Below are positions 43,137 through 52,722 of a stretch of DNA of 64,000 bases, piece after piece. The stretch is from Fibrobacterota bacterium (GTDB lineage: Bacteria > Fibrobacterota > Chitinivibrionia > Chitinivibrionales > Chitinispirillaceae): positions 1 to 64,000 of the forward strand of contig JAEWVR010000012.1 of the NCBI GenBank assembly GCA_023459055.1, written 5' to 3'. The notes beneath the pieces were generated by a model, which saw only the letters and a list, made by a program, of their open reading frames with translations, was not told the DNA's origin and made no database searches. The translations under genes were made by a program, and so were the position numbers. The stretch's first letter is position 1. Every line of letters starts with the position of its first letter.

Positions 43137-46100
43137 TCAGTACACATCAAGGAATACTTCTCCTATAAGTCCTGATGCCTGACTGCTCATCCGTATTACA
43201 TTGTCAGCTGAGTTGACAACACAAATATCAATCTCGTTTCGCTTGGGGAGACAGTGCGCTGTAATGTCAAGCTCAAACGGATGCCAATTAATAATACCGA
43301 GGTTTTTACCGTTAATGCGAACCTGTAATGATCCGCTTACCTGAAGAAACCGGAGAATAATTTTTTCATATTCATTGGGCACTTCAAATGTCTGACTGTA
43401 GATACCTTTACCAATGAGAAATGGAAATCCGTATCTGGTCCAGGAACCGTACCCTGCAATTGTCGGCGCTTTATCAAGAATCAGACCGGACTTATCTTTA
43501 ATAATAGTAAAGTCCCCCAGAAGCTGCGGTGGAAGATACATTGATTGCGGTAATGGATTTCTGCTTGTAGTTCTGATAGAAATACGATTTCCACCATTGA
43601 CAAGAAGTGACGCTATATTAAAAATAGAATTGTGGCCGCGAAAAATCTGGTTGAGTTCAATATCGGGTATTCCAAAATCTGACCGCTGGGGATCAGTGCC
43701 ATTGTCTCCCCCGGGGAGTGCACAGTTTAGCTGCTTGTCAATTTTGATTCCATTAACAAGAATTTCAATGCCTAAATCGTCAGACCATTTATCAGGATTG
43801 AAAAGCTGATTATCGTTCAGTGCGAGATAGCACATCGATAATGAATTCCTGATCTGAAAGTTAGATTCATAAAAATGAGAAAAAATTCCACTGTCACGAC
43901 TGAGTCCCATGCGCATGCTCCAACTGCCAAGTGGCAGGGAGTTTAGTGATGGCGTTGTGAAATTCCACTGGGCTTTTAAAATAATCCTGTAACACCGGTG
44001 ATAGAGTGTAAATGGATTGACACCTGTTTTAGCAAATTTTTCAAAACGTGTATTCGCGATTTTCACGGATGATCCAAGGAGAATGAATGTTTCTGCAGGC
44101 ATAAAGCATATGTCAAGATGCGCTGCACCATCATCCCGTTCGATGTTTTCCAGCTCGAAAATTTCACCGTTCTCAACGTCTGCAACACTGAAATGTTTAT
44201 AGTCAGGCATGGTTATATGTAGTACCTGATCCTTGTCATCAGATGTATTGTGCATCAAATAAACGTCGAAGTTATCAGATTTACCATATGAGACGAGTAT
44301 GTCACTGTCGCGGTGTGAGTTTGCAATCGTAAAAAAAGGCGTTTCGATTTCCGCCAGGCCGCTGTCGGGAGAGTCCGATTTGACTATTGACACATGGTTT
44401 TTCTTGGGGTCAAGCAACTTCATGATCCTGCCGGTAATTGATGGCGTAATACCATCCTCAATCGTTCCCTTCGGTACTTCATCAATAAAAAATACTTTTA
44501 TATTTTTTTGAACTGCTTTTTCGATAAATGAAAGCGTCGTTTTTGAGATAAGCGGAGCGAACGGTATTATAAGAGCATTACAGGTTCCGCTTCTTGATGA
44601 ATGTGCAATGGCAATACCACCGTTATCGCTGATTACGCATGATGTCAGGTAGTCATCACTGACACAGTCGTAGGAAATACTTAGTCTGTCAAGTGTTGCA
44701 ATCGTTTTTGAGAAAAGCTCGTATCCTTTTCTGCTGTAGGAATTGTTATTCGGAAAGTAGTCAGAAAGCATTTCTGTCAATGGAGAGAGAACTAGCGCCT
44801 GTTTTGTCCATGCGACATTTTTAACAAGTTCATTGACTCGTGCAGTGTACAGGCAAAGATCGCGGATGAAACGCCATTCCGGGGAATAGGTGAATATATT
44901 TATTGAACTGTAAAGTGACGCATTATATTCCTGGTTAACATAGAAACCATCAAAGGCGATAGTACACGGTGCTATTGTTGTTACCAGATCGACGTTGCGC
45001 TTGAAATGCTGAAGCATTGATGACGTATTTGCCTGATTATGACCAATAATTGATACGCATTCACTCTTCCGTTCAAGAACGCGTCTGTTTGCAAATAACC
45101 GCAATGCTTCCTGATTTTCAGCTATATCTTTATTACTGTCAAGTCCACATATTGGCGATGCACACCCTGAACTGATCATTTCACCATCAAGTTCATTTGA
45201 CACTATACGCTTTGACAGATCGCAAAAAAGTATCCATGTCGACAGGTGATTCTTTTTCAACCATGCTTCAAGCGGAACAATAAAATTATTGTTGACAGTG
45301 TCAAAAACAAACGTATAGAATTGCTGACGAACTTTTTGTGATTGTGTGCAGTTCTCAAAAAAGAAAGCCGGGAGAAGTTTTATGAGATCCTTTTTAAAAG
45401 CTGTTTTATAGGCAGCAACGAGGTCATCATCCCAGGGGATTCCATTGTCGGACGGATTGATTGATGGAATTGAAGTAACAAATCCGTTAAAAACAACACC
45501 TGATGCCTCAAGCAGTAATTTGAGCGGATCAAGAACCTGCTGTGTAAAGGTGGAAACTGTTTTACTGTTAAGCAGGTTGGGTAGATAATTATTGCCGGTA
45601 TCATAGACAAACTGTTTACGAAGAAATATCAGGCGCCATTCACCGGCCTGCGCTTTCCATAAGATGCTGTTTTTGTCAGACCTTATGGTAAGTTGCTTTG
45701 TATCGGCAATATTAATTTGATGATCATTGACTTTTACCGCGAGGACAATGGCTGTTTCTGGATTGTCAACGTGCAGTGTAAGGTCATCCTGTTCCGATGG
45801 TGTAATCGACTGTTCAAGCACCAGCCGCTGAGCCCTTAGTTTTACCGACTGACTGATTGATGCTGCAAAAAGAGTGGATTTCTTTAATGTGAGATCCTCA
45901 TAGATTCGAAATTGCAAAGAGTGTTCTTTTGCAAGTGCGACTACTTGTTCGATATATGTTAGAAACTCATCTGAAAGAAAGCCGGGTGACATGTCTACAG
46001 ATGGCCGGATGATAATACCGCCAAATAATGCATCAACAAATCCTTTGAATTGAGCATTGATTTTCTCTGGAGTAATAATACCATTCCAGTTCCAGATCGC

Positions 46101-46154
46101 CCATGGATAGGATTCAGGGGCAGGTTTTCCGAGGACATTTTTGAGACTTTTCAA
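43137..46154 (-). CDS. GH106-like glycoside hydrolase, no signal peptide
   Basis: About 1005 residues. The beginning PWAIWNWNGIITPEKINAQF and GGIIIRPSVDM match the opening of GH106-type (alpha-L-rhamnosidase) and related proteins with a TIM-barrel-like core (about 20-480). A long central domain follows, then a C-terminal galactose-binding-like jelly roll (about 880-1005, YSQTFEVPNEYEKIILRF...RINGKNLG). There is no signal peptide, unlike many relatives. No ATG is available, and the TTG at 46154 lies eight bases after GGAGG, better placed than the TTG at 46160. The tail of 1-2 domains after the barrel is typical. Substrate unknown. Confidence 0.65.
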   Translation of the reverse strand: MKSLKNVLGKPAPESYPWAIWNWNGIITPEKINAQFKGFVDALFGGIIIRPSVDMSPGFLSDEFLTYIEQVVALAKEHSLQFRIYEDLTLKKSTLFAASISQSVKLRAQRLVLEQSITPSEQDDLTLHVDNPETAIVLAVKVNDHQINIADTKQLTIRSDKNSILWKAQAGEWRLIFLRKQFVYDTGNNYLPNLLNSKTVSTFTQQVLDPLKLLLEASGVVFNGFVTSIPSINPSDNGIPWDDDLVAAYKTAFKKDLIKLLPAFFFENCTQSQKVRQQFYTFVFDTVNNNFIVPLEAWLKKNHLSTWILFCDLSKRIVSNELDGEMISSGCASPICGLDSNKDIAENQEALRLFANRRVLERKSECVSIIGHNQANTSSMLQHFKRNVDLVTTIAPCTIAFDGFYVNQEYNASLYSSINIFTYSPEWRFIRDLCLYTARVNELVKNVAWTKQALVLSPLTEMLSDYFPNNNSYSRKGYELFSKTIATLDRLSISYDCVSDDYLTSCVISDNGGIAIAHSSRSGTCNALIIPFAPLISKTTLSFIEKAVQKNIKVFFIDEVPKGTIEDGITPSITGRIMKLLDPKKNHVSIVKSDSPDSGLAEIETPFFTIANSHRDSDILVSYGKSDNFDVYLMHNTSDDKDQVLHITMPDYKHFSVADVENGEIFELENIERDDGAAHLDICFMPAETFILLGSSVKIANTRFEKFAKTGVNPFTLYHRCYRIILKAQWNFTTPSLNSLPLGSWSMRMGLSRDSGIFSHFYESNFQIRNSLSMCYLALNDNQLFNPDKWSDDLGIEILVNGIKIDKQLNCALPGGDNGTDPQRSDFGIPDIELNQIFRGHNSIFNIASLLVNGGNRISIRTTSRNPLPQSMYLPPQLLGDFTIIKDKSGLILDKAPTIAGYGSWTRYGFPFLIGKGIYSQTFEVPNEYEKIILRFLQVSGSLQVRINGKNLGIINWHPFELDITAHCLPKRNEIDICVVNSADNVIRMSSQASGLIGEVFLDVY

Positions 46155-46424
46155 AACCAATTCCTCCGAGAGTGATATGTGTATGAATCGTAGGTGTTTA
46201 ACACTATTTAATTAAATTAATTCAGGAAAGTACGTTAGTCAATTGTCTGGGTTGTTGATGATACGGTACTTTATGTGTATGTTATTGTAAATAAAGCAGT
46301 TATGGATAAATTAATATTAAGTGAAATGTGCTGAAGAATACCCGGTACAAGTGAAATGTGCGTTTTTATGCAGGTCAAAAGCAATCTGTCGAGAAAAAAT
46401 ATACACTTATCGCGATTGCTGTGT

Positions 46425-46928
46425 TCATTGATTGGATGTGGCAACCCTTATCGCATCCAGCGCAAATCCTATCGCCATCCGGGCATCAAATGCTTCTTTG
46501 AATCTTGCAAGATCAACGATACCGATTCTTTTAATATCCCACGTACCCGGGAAGCATATTACCGTTTTATCTGACGCGAGTGCGAGTGCTATTTCACTTA
46601 GTGTCCCGTAAGCTCCCGGAAATGCAATGATCACATCAGATACATTGACTACCTGCATATTACGGGAAATTCCCAGTGATGTTGGAATGGCGATCGTTAC
46701 ATATGGATTTGCATCACCCTTGGAACTGCCCGGAAGTATTCCAAGAACAGTTCCGCCATTTTCAAATGCACCCTTACTTGCAGCTTCCATGATGCCATCA
46801 AGGCCCCCACACGCAAGTACCGCTCCACGTGCAGCGATATGTTTACCGACCTCGTACGCCAGATCAAGATTTTCTTTTGATGCTTTATGGCCGCCAATGA
46901 CACCGATTACCGGTAACTGATTTGACAT
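46425..46928 (-). CDS. LOG-like nucleotide-binding protein (TIGR00725)
   Basis: 167 residues. IGVIGGHKAS at the start, ACGGLDGIMEAASKGA (about 40) and FPGAYGTLSEIALAL (about 103) give the lysine-decarboxylase-like Rossmann fold of TIGR00725/LOG proteins. The PGGxGTxxE motif reads PGAYGTLSE. Related LOG enzymes cleave cytokinin or nucleoside monophosphates to base and ribose phosphate. Activity is not proven for TIGR00725 members. It lies six bases behind the yjbQ-like gene on the same strand. Confidence 0.8.
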   Translation of the reverse strand: MSNQLPVIGVIGGHKASKENLDLAYEVGKHIAARGAVLACGGLDGIMEAASKGAFENGGTVLGILPGSSKGDANPYVTIAIPTSLGISRNMQVVNVSDVIIAFPGAYGTLSEIALALASDKTVICFPGTWDIKRIGIVDLARFKEAFDARMAIGFALDAIRVATSNQ

Positions 46929-46934
46929 CGTTCG

Positions 46935-47351
46935 TTATTCTCCTATAATTTTGATAAGCACCCTTTTGGGGCGTCTGCCATCAAATTCACCATAAAAGAT
47001 CTGTTCCCACGGTCCGAAATCGAGTTTTCCGTTTGTCACAGCAACGACAACCTCACGCCCCATCACCTGACGTTTAAGATGTGCATCCCCGTTGTCCTCA
47101 CTGCCATTATGACGGTAGTGATCAACAGGTTCATGCGGTGCAAGTTCTTCAAGCCAGTCATCAAAATCCTGAATCAACCCGGATTCATTATCGTTGATAA
47201 ATACGCTTGCGGTAATATGCATCGCATTGACAAGGCACAACCCTTCGCGAATACCGCTCTTGTCAAGAGCGGCTTCAACGTCGGCCGTAATGTTGATATA
47301 ATCTCTGCGGTGCGGAGTATTAAATGTCAAAACAGTACGATGTGATTTCAT
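46935..47351 (-). CDS. YjbQ/UPF0047 family protein
   Basis: 138 residues, complete. LCLVNAMHITASVFINDNES (about 39), HNGSEDNGDAHLKRQVMG (about 81) with the conserved His/Asp cluster, and GPWEQIFYGEFDGRRPKRV (about 112) are the signature of the UPF0047/YjbQ family, which has weak thiamine-phosphate synthase activity in E. coli and an unclear main role. Overlaps the pgi stop by four bases, so it is translated with it. Confidence 0.9.
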   Translation of the reverse strand: MKSHRTVLTFNTPHRRDYINITADVEAALDKSGIREGLCLVNAMHITASVFINDNESGLIQDFDDWLEELAPHEPVDHYRHNGSEDNGDAHLKRQVMGREVVVAVTNGKLDFGPWEQIFYGEFDGRRPKRVLIKIIGE

Positions 47352-48694
47352 AGATCGATGTTTTTTGTCCGTGATGAAAGTTCGTTTCTTAGTTTGTCGT
47401 AATCGTTCTTGCCAAGCAGCGCGAACATGTTCTTTTTGTAAGCCTCAACGCCGGGCTGATCAAACGGATTTACACGAAGGATATACCCGGAAAGGGCAAT
47501 CGCCTTTTCGAAGAAATAGAACAGCTGACCGAGTGTACGCTCAGAACGGTCATCAAGGGTAAGTGTTGCTGATGGTACCTTGCCGTCAACGTGTGCGAGG
47601 AATGTACCTTTGTATGCATTCGCATTGATCTCTTCAAAACTTCTGCCTGCAAGATAATTCAGTTCATCACTATCGTCGGTAAATTTAGGTACAGTAATTG
47701 TTTTCTGTGTTTTCTTGAGCACCATGAATGTTTCAAAAACATTACGGACACCCTCCTGCATCCACTGACCCAGTGAATGAAGATCTGTTGTGTAGTCAAG
47801 TGCTGCCGGGAAAATACCGGTATTGTTCTTTCCTTCGCTTTCACCGCTGAGCTGCTTCCACCACTCGCTGATAAAATGAAGCTGCGGCTGGAATGATGCA
47901 AGCACTTCGGTTGTGTAACCTTTACGGAAAAGAATGTTGCGTGTTGCTGCATAGCGCCCCGCAAGATTTGTTTCGAAGGTTGAACCATTACAGAATCCCA
48001 TTGCATCTTTTGCACCGTCCAGGAGTTCCTGAATATTTGCGCCCGCTACGGCAATAGGAAAGAGACCTACCGGAGTCAGCACCGAGAAACGTCCACCGAT
48101 ATCATCGGGAATCTCGTATGATGCATAACCTTCTTCTTTGACAAGTTTACGTAATGCGCCTTTGACAGGATCGGTTGTGGCGATAATGCGTGATGCAGCC
48201 TCTTTACGGCCATACCGTTTCTCCATCATTTCGCGGATCACTCTGAATGCGATACCCGGTTCTGTGGTCGTTCCGCTTTTTGAAATTACATTGACTGCAA
48301 CTTCCTTGTCTTTTACGAGATCAAGGAGGTCTGCGATATAATCGGAGTTGATTGAATGACCTGCAAACACTACTCTTGGCTTGCGCTGATCTTCAAAGGA
48401 TGATGACATATATTCGATAGCTGCTTTAGCACCAAGGTATGATCCGCCGATACCGACACAGATGAGAATATCAGCCTTTTTTCTGATCTCTTCAGCTTTT
48501 TCCCTGATAGAACTGATTACTTCAGGTTTTAACGCGCTCGGCAGATTAAGCCACCCGAGGAAATCGTTTCCCGGGCCTGTTTTTGACTGCAGCATCTTTT
48601 CTGCGGATGCTATTGATTCGTTGTAACCCTCAAGCTCTCCCGGGGCGATGATATCTTTAAGAAAACTGTCATTGTAATTGATTTTCTGAGCCAT
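47348..48694 (-). CDS. pgi: Glucose-6-phosphate isomerase
   Basis: 448 residues, the shorter Pgi type of Firmicutes, Thermotogae and related bacteria. Sugar-phosphate-binding region VGIGGSYLGAKA (about 82), NVISKSGTTTEPGIAFR (about 137), active-site region DDIGGRFSVLTPVG (about 200), and QWMQEGVRNVFET (about 313). The C-terminal PROSITE-type segment is NPFDQPGVEAYKKNMF (about 415). It interconverts glucose-6-phosphate and fructose-6-phosphate in glycolysis. First gene of a three-gene minus-strand unit (pgi, yjbQ-like, LOG-like). Confidence 0.95.
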   Translation of the reverse strand: MAQKINYNDSFLKDIIAPGELEGYNESIASAEKMLQSKTGPGNDFLGWLNLPSALKPEVISSIREKAEEIRKKADILICVGIGGSYLGAKAAIEYMSSSFEDQRKPRVVFAGHSINSDYIADLLDLVKDKEVAVNVISKSGTTTEPGIAFRVIREMMEKRYGRKEAASRIIATTDPVKGALRKLVKEEGYASYEIPDDIGGRFSVLTPVGLFPIAVAGANIQELLDGAKDAMGFCNGSTFETNLAGRYAATRNILFRKGYTTEVLASFQPQLHFISEWWKQLSGESEGKNNTGIFPAALDYTTDLHSLGQWMQEGVRNVFETFMVLKKTQKTITVPKFTDDSDELNYLAGRSFEEINANAYKGTFLAHVDGKVPSATLTLDDRSERTLGQLFYFFEKAIALSGYILRVNPFDQPGVEAYKKNMFALLGKNDYDKLRNELSSRTKNIDL

Positions 48695-48920
48695 ACTCTA
48701 TCCTTAAGATTGAATGTTTATGTAACCATATCAGATACTGTCTGCCCCAAAGCCATTTCCAGGTAGATGTTTTCAATGATGAAAATGTCACTGAGAGCAG
48801 GTGCATATATAAAGAACGATAAGTTCAATAATATAATATCCGGAAGGACAGGTGGTATCAAACTCGAAAGTGTTCTGCCGGATTGTTTCGAAATGAACGT
48901 CACAGGATACTGGCTGTTGG

Positions 48921-48973
48921 CTACTTGCTACTTGCTACTTGCTACTTGCTACTTGCTACTTGCTACTTGCTAC
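48921..48973. repeat. Tandem heptamer repeat (CTACTTG)n
   Basis: Seven perfect copies of CTACTTG and a four-base partial copy, in the gap between the pgi and diadenylate cyclase genes. No gene overlaps it except a spurious frame. Likely a slippage-prone microsatellite. No CRISPR-like spacers. Confidence 0.95.
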
Positions 48974-48978
48974 GTTCC

Positions 48979-50385
48979 TCACAAATACTTCTGAACCTGC
49001 CCCTTCTCCCGCACCACTGGTTTTGAAATTGACATCATAATAATGCCGCTCTTGAAAATGGTGACAGTGCCGGTTGATTCAGATATCGTTATTGCAAGAG
49101 AGTTGGTACAGGCGGTAATCCCTGCTGCTGCCACGTGACGTGCTCCATAGCCACCTGGAAGCGGCGTGATTTCATCACCGGACTGTTGATGGGGCCGTAA
49201 ATAGCTTCCAGCAGACAGCACAACACCATCACCGGTAACAATAAAGGCTCCATCAATACTCGCGAACTCTTTTATTGTCTCGTCAAGACCTGGATCCATA
49301 ATGTTGCGCTCCGCTTCGCTGTACCCGCGGAATGGATTGATTATCAGCTGACGAATATATGCATTGACTGAATTGGTATCACCAAGAACGAAGATGGTTC
49401 CGACCGGTTTACCCTCACGCCCCTCGACTGCGATTTCTCCTGCAAGACCGATGATTCGTTCCAGCACTTCCGGTTCGACATCCGGCGGGAGAATGTTTTT
49501 TGCTGATGTAAAGAAAAAGTCATACTCGTTTGAGACGTTAATTGTTACGATAGTGTCAAAATGGCCATTTCGGATATTTCCGGATATGCAGACAACGGTA
49601 TCATCCTTGCCGATGAGGTTTCTTGACAATGCAAGAAGTGTTCCGATTTTCATCTGACCGGTGCGTTCTGTTGGTATTGATGGAGCCTGGAGGATCCCGG
49701 CAATACGCTTGTCCTTGATCAGTTCAAATCTGGTTTTGTTACTGGTTACAATAATAAGCTTTGGTTTTGCCTTGAACTGCTCAAGAAAATCGTTGTCGCG
49801 GGTACTGTCGGCAAATACCATGATTGCACTCGCCTTGACATCACGCGCAAGTGCTGTGGCAGCGGTTATTACAGGGCTGTCAACTTTTTTCGAGCTTTCC
49901 TTTTTACCTTTTTCCTCAGGTCCGTTTTTTATTTCATCAATAATATCTTTGATATCAACGGATTTTTCGAATGACATAATTTCGTTGTTGACATAATCAG
50001 ATTTAAAAAATGCGGCGATTTCTGCAAGGAGCTGTACCTGTTTTTCACTGTCTGCATCATCTTGCGAGATAAGCAGAACAATAACATGAGCAAGAGCATT
50101 TCTGGCTGCATCATATTTGATACCATTGCTGGTACGTCCTACGACAATCGCGAATTCCTCCTTGATCGGACCGCGTGCCTGTGGTATCGCAATACCCTGA
50201 CCGATAAACGTTGAAGATGACTCCTCACGCTTCATGATTTCGTCAATGATGGCTTTCTGTTTTCGAACATCAAGTGCCTTACACGAAATGAGTGCAAGCT
50301 CACGAATAGCTTCCTCTTTGTCCTTTGATTCAAGTTCAACGACTGACGGAATGGTAAGATATTGTTCGAATGGCATCGGGGTCAT
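48979..50385 (-). CDS. EIIA-like / diadenylate cyclase fusion
   Basis: 468 residues. N-terminal PTS EIIA/PtsN-like domain (about 5-150). The active-site His is replaced by Gln69 in GQGIAIPQARG, so phosphotransfer is unlikely. A middle Rossmann-like part follows (about 170-290, ASAIMVFADST...). The C-terminal DisA_N/DAC domain (about 300-468) has IDGAFIVTGDG (DGA 378-380) and GARHVAAAGIT (416-424), where the usual RHR reads RHV. DAC domains join two ATP to c-di-AMP. The fusion implies a nutrient-responsive c-di-AMP synthase. ATG overlaps the stop of the acyltransferase gene by four bases. Activity with the RHV variant needs testing. Confidence 0.8.
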   Translation of the reverse strand: MTPMPFEQYLTIPSVVELESKDKEEAIRELALISCKALDVRKQKAIIDEIMKREESSSTFIGQGIAIPQARGPIKEEFAIVVGRTSNGIKYDAARNALAHVIVLLISQDDADSEKQVQLLAEIAAFFKSDYVNNEIMSFEKSVDIKDIIDEIKNGPEEKGKKESSKKVDSPVITAATALARDVKASAIMVFADSTRDNDFLEQFKAKPKLIIVTSNKTRFELIKDKRIAGILQAPSIPTERTGQMKIGTLLALSRNLIGKDDTVVCISGNIRNGHFDTIVTINVSNEYDFFFTSAKNILPPDVEPEVLERIIGLAGEIAVEGREGKPVGTIFVLGDTNSVNAYIRQLIINPFRGYSEAERNIMDPGLDETIKEFASIDGAFIVTGDGVVLSAGSYLRPHQQSGDEITPLPGGYGARHVAAAGITACTNSLAITISESTGTVTIFKSGIIMMSISKPVVREKGQVQKYL

Positions 50386-51500
50386 GCTCCTTTATTGTCA
50401 ATTGACGCACTAAAATAGCTGATTATCTCCGGTTTTTTAATAGAAACGATTCCATGGTCTGCGCTGATCGCATTGAAGCGGCGAAGCTGGGTTATTCCCT
50501 GTTCAAGAATCTGGTCACTCGTCAATGTTGATAGAGTTTTAAGATTATAGGGTAATGTACTGATTGAATCAGTAAGTACACTGATCTTTTCCCTGCAATC
50601 ATGCAGTGATATTGCTTTTGTCTCGTTTAATACCGATGAAACTGCATGCATCGGAAGCAGGCGGTACAGTGATTTCAGTTGAACAAAAAGCTTGTCGCTG
50701 AACTGCTGCATTGATACCCGGTGCGCCGAGAATTCATCACGGCTGTTTTCCTGACGATTCCCTTCAATGTCAAGAATATCTTTTACTGCAATTGGGGAGA
50801 GGTAATCAATAAATACTTCCCCATAATTTTTATGAAACCGTTTTGCATTGAGAAACGGGACAAATGCACAGATATCGCCACCGAAGTAGTAGATGTTGCC
50901 AATAAGTCGTTTGAGAAAGGAATTGCCACGTTTACGAAGCTTTTTACCTTTCAACAACATTTTGAAGTAGGGAAGATCCGGAATACATTCGTATGAAATT
51001 GCTGCGGGCAGATACTGAACCGTTTTTTGAGGGTTCTGAGCTTGAAGCATGATCGCTGCAAGGGTTATCCCGCCTTTCATTTCAATGGTTGCTCCACTGT
51101 AACTTCTTCCACCCTCAGGAAACACGATAATTGAGTCCCCGTCATCCATCATCCTTACAACGCTTGAACAGAGATTACGAACATAGTTCCGTTCAAAACC
51201 AGTGTCACGGGAGACGGTAAACGCACCAAAATTGAGAAACTTCGGACCGATCCAGGGAAGCCTTGTCAGGTTATCGCCTGCTGCAAAACGAAGATTCTGA
51301 AAACCCATCAGGAAAAGTTTGTGACCAAGTAAAAAGTAGTCAACATGGCTTCTGTGGGTGCTTATTGCCATTAACGGCTGCTCCTGAATCTTTGCCGGAT
51401 CCAGTTTCGGGCCATCAATAGTGATTTTAGTGAATGCACTTTCGAAGAATGATGCAAGCTTCGGGGTGACTTTTTTAACTTCGTTCTGATACGGTTTCAT
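50382..51500 (-). CDS. PlsC/PlsB-like glycerolipid acyltransferase
   Basis: 372 residues. Acyltransferase motif I, H-x4-D, is in STHRSHVDYF (H49, D54). VFPEGGRSYSG (about 130) is motif III, with VSRDTGFERNY as motif II. The protein is longer than PlsC (about 240), more like PlsB-type enzymes. It acylates glycerol-3-phosphate or lysophosphatidate in phospholipid synthesis. Cytoplasmic or peripheral membrane, with no strong membrane helix. It heads a two-gene unit with the diadenylate cyclase fusion, so it may be co-expressed with second-messenger synthesis. Confidence 0.8.
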   Translation of the reverse strand: MKPYQNEVKKVTPKLASFFESAFTKITIDGPKLDPAKIQEQPLMAISTHRSHVDYFLLGHKLFLMGFQNLRFAAGDNLTRLPWIGPKFLNFGAFTVSRDTGFERNYVRNLCSSVVRMMDDGDSIIVFPEGGRSYSGATIEMKGGITLAAIMLQAQNPQKTVQYLPAAISYECIPDLPYFKMLLKGKKLRKRGNSFLKRLIGNIYYFGGDICAFVPFLNAKRFHKNYGEVFIDYLSPIAVKDILDIEGNRQENSRDEFSAHRVSMQQFSDKLFVQLKSLYRLLPMHAVSSVLNETKAISLHDCREKISVLTDSISTLPYNLKTLSTLTSDQILEQGITQLRRFNAISADHGIVSIKKPEIISYFSASIDNKGA

Positions 51501-51774
51501 TAAAACTTACCCGTGAGTTTAGTGTGATACGCACAATACCATGATTCTGCGCAGGTTTAAATCAATTGAAAAATATAATGCAAGTATAACGTAATAGCTA
51601 TAAGGTTATCAACAAATGTGTTATTCAGAACTGCATTATCCTGACTTCTGCAACTGTTTAATGAATAACTGAATACTTCGGATTAAGGAACACCAATTGT
51701 AATTCATTCCGTGACAAAATCTTACCATTGTTATAGTTTTTATAATACCCCTTAAGATGACCTTTTTTCGAGGG

Positions 51775-51802
51775 AAAAAAAAGGGGAAGCAGTTGCTCCC
51801 CC
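51775..51802 (-). terminator. Rho-independent terminator of zinc-knuckle gene
   Basis: On the minus strand GGGGGAGC-AACT-GCTTCCCC forms an 8-bp stem (one G-U) followed by eight U. It lies 38 bp behind the stop at 51841. Confidence 0.9.
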
Positions 51803-51840
51803 ACTTAGTTTAGCTGTCTGTTTTAGGATAAGTGTATTTG

Positions 51841-52320
51841 TTAAGCAACGTCGTCGATTATTCCGACATCCTCTGCTTCACTTTCACCATCACCTTCCTC
51901 AAGTCCATCTCCGATTGCATCAAGCTCAAAGCTCTCACTCTCACTCTTCATCTGCTCGATAAGATCCTCACGGCCAATAAGTTGCAGGTGTCGAATGCGT
52001 TTGTACTCATTTCGATGTTCCGGACAATACTTGGGGTATATGAACTGACGTGGATAGATTTTAACTTCAAACTGATGATCGCACCCCTCAAGAGCACAAT
52101 CCATCACTAGTGTCACCACTTCGGTGTAACTGTGTTTGAATGTCTGGTTTTTGATATTTACATCTTCAGGCTTAGTCCTTTTTCTGATTCTGTACCGGTC
52201 CTGCCTATGTTCCGGACAGTATTTCGAGATATGAATGCCAAAGAAAATTTTCCCACAACCGGGATACTGGCATTTCTTCTCACGAAGCTTCTGACGTCGC
52301 CTTGATTTAGGTAGTTGCAT
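51841..52320 (-). CDS. Two-zinc-knuckle protein with acidic tail
   Basis: 159 residues, no known family that I can name. A basic start (MQLPKSRRRQKLREKK) precedes a Cys/His unit C17-x4-C22-x12-C35-x2-H38, a linker, and a second unit C75-x4-C80-x18-C99-x2-H102, each ending in KYCPEHR followed by basic Arg-rich helices. The final 35 residues are strongly acidic. The two units look like a duplicated zinc-binding element, suggesting nucleic-acid binding controlled by the acidic tail. Monocistronic, with its own terminator, and divergent from the lipid transport operon. Confidence 0.7.
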   Translation of the reverse strand: MQLPKSRRRQKLREKKCQYPGCGKIFFGIHISKYCPEHRQDRYRIRKRTKPEDVNIKNQTFKHSYTEVVTLVMDCALEGCDHQFEVKIYPRQFIYPKYCPEHRNEYKRIRHLQLIGREDLIEQMKSESESFELDAIGDGLEEGDGESEAEDVGIIDDVA

Positions 52321-52722
52321 AAATGGAAATCCTCCACGGATAAAAAAGAGAGTATATGGAGAGAAAAATATCTGTTTTTTTTAACTCAGCAATTATGAAA
52401 GAACGCTTATAAATATATCGACAAAAGCTAAAAAAAGCAAATGGTTTGTTTAATTATTTTTTATTTTAAATTGACACGATGTTTTTTTTTGTAATTGTAA
52501 CATGTTTAAAATTAGCTTGTTATTGATTATTACCAGTGTATGGTGTTACGAGTGGATCCGGGATGATTTCTGTTTACTTTGTGCGATACCTTTTGGTCAA
52601 GGATGCCGATTTTTTTATGTACAAAATCATGTACTTTCATATTATTATAATTATTTTCCTGTTAAAGGGTGACAACTGCAGGAATAATCATAGTATAAAA
52701 CTTCAAAGGTCGGTCACAAACA
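52321..52722. other. Divergent intergenic region
   Basis: About 400 bp, AT-rich with several T-runs. It should hold the promoters of the zinc-knuckle gene and of the lipid transport operon. Open frames here (52536-52733) have no ribosome-binding site or recognisable domain and are not called. Confidence 0.5.

Noticed and set aside
42953..43150. 65-codon frame over the GC-rich segment behind the GH106-like gene
   Set aside because: It covers repeat-like DNA, is Pro-rich by composition only, and overlaps the tail of the large gene.
48921..48973. Short tandem repeats as a possible CRISPR array
   Set aside because: Head-to-tail heptamers with no spacers, and no cas gene in the window.
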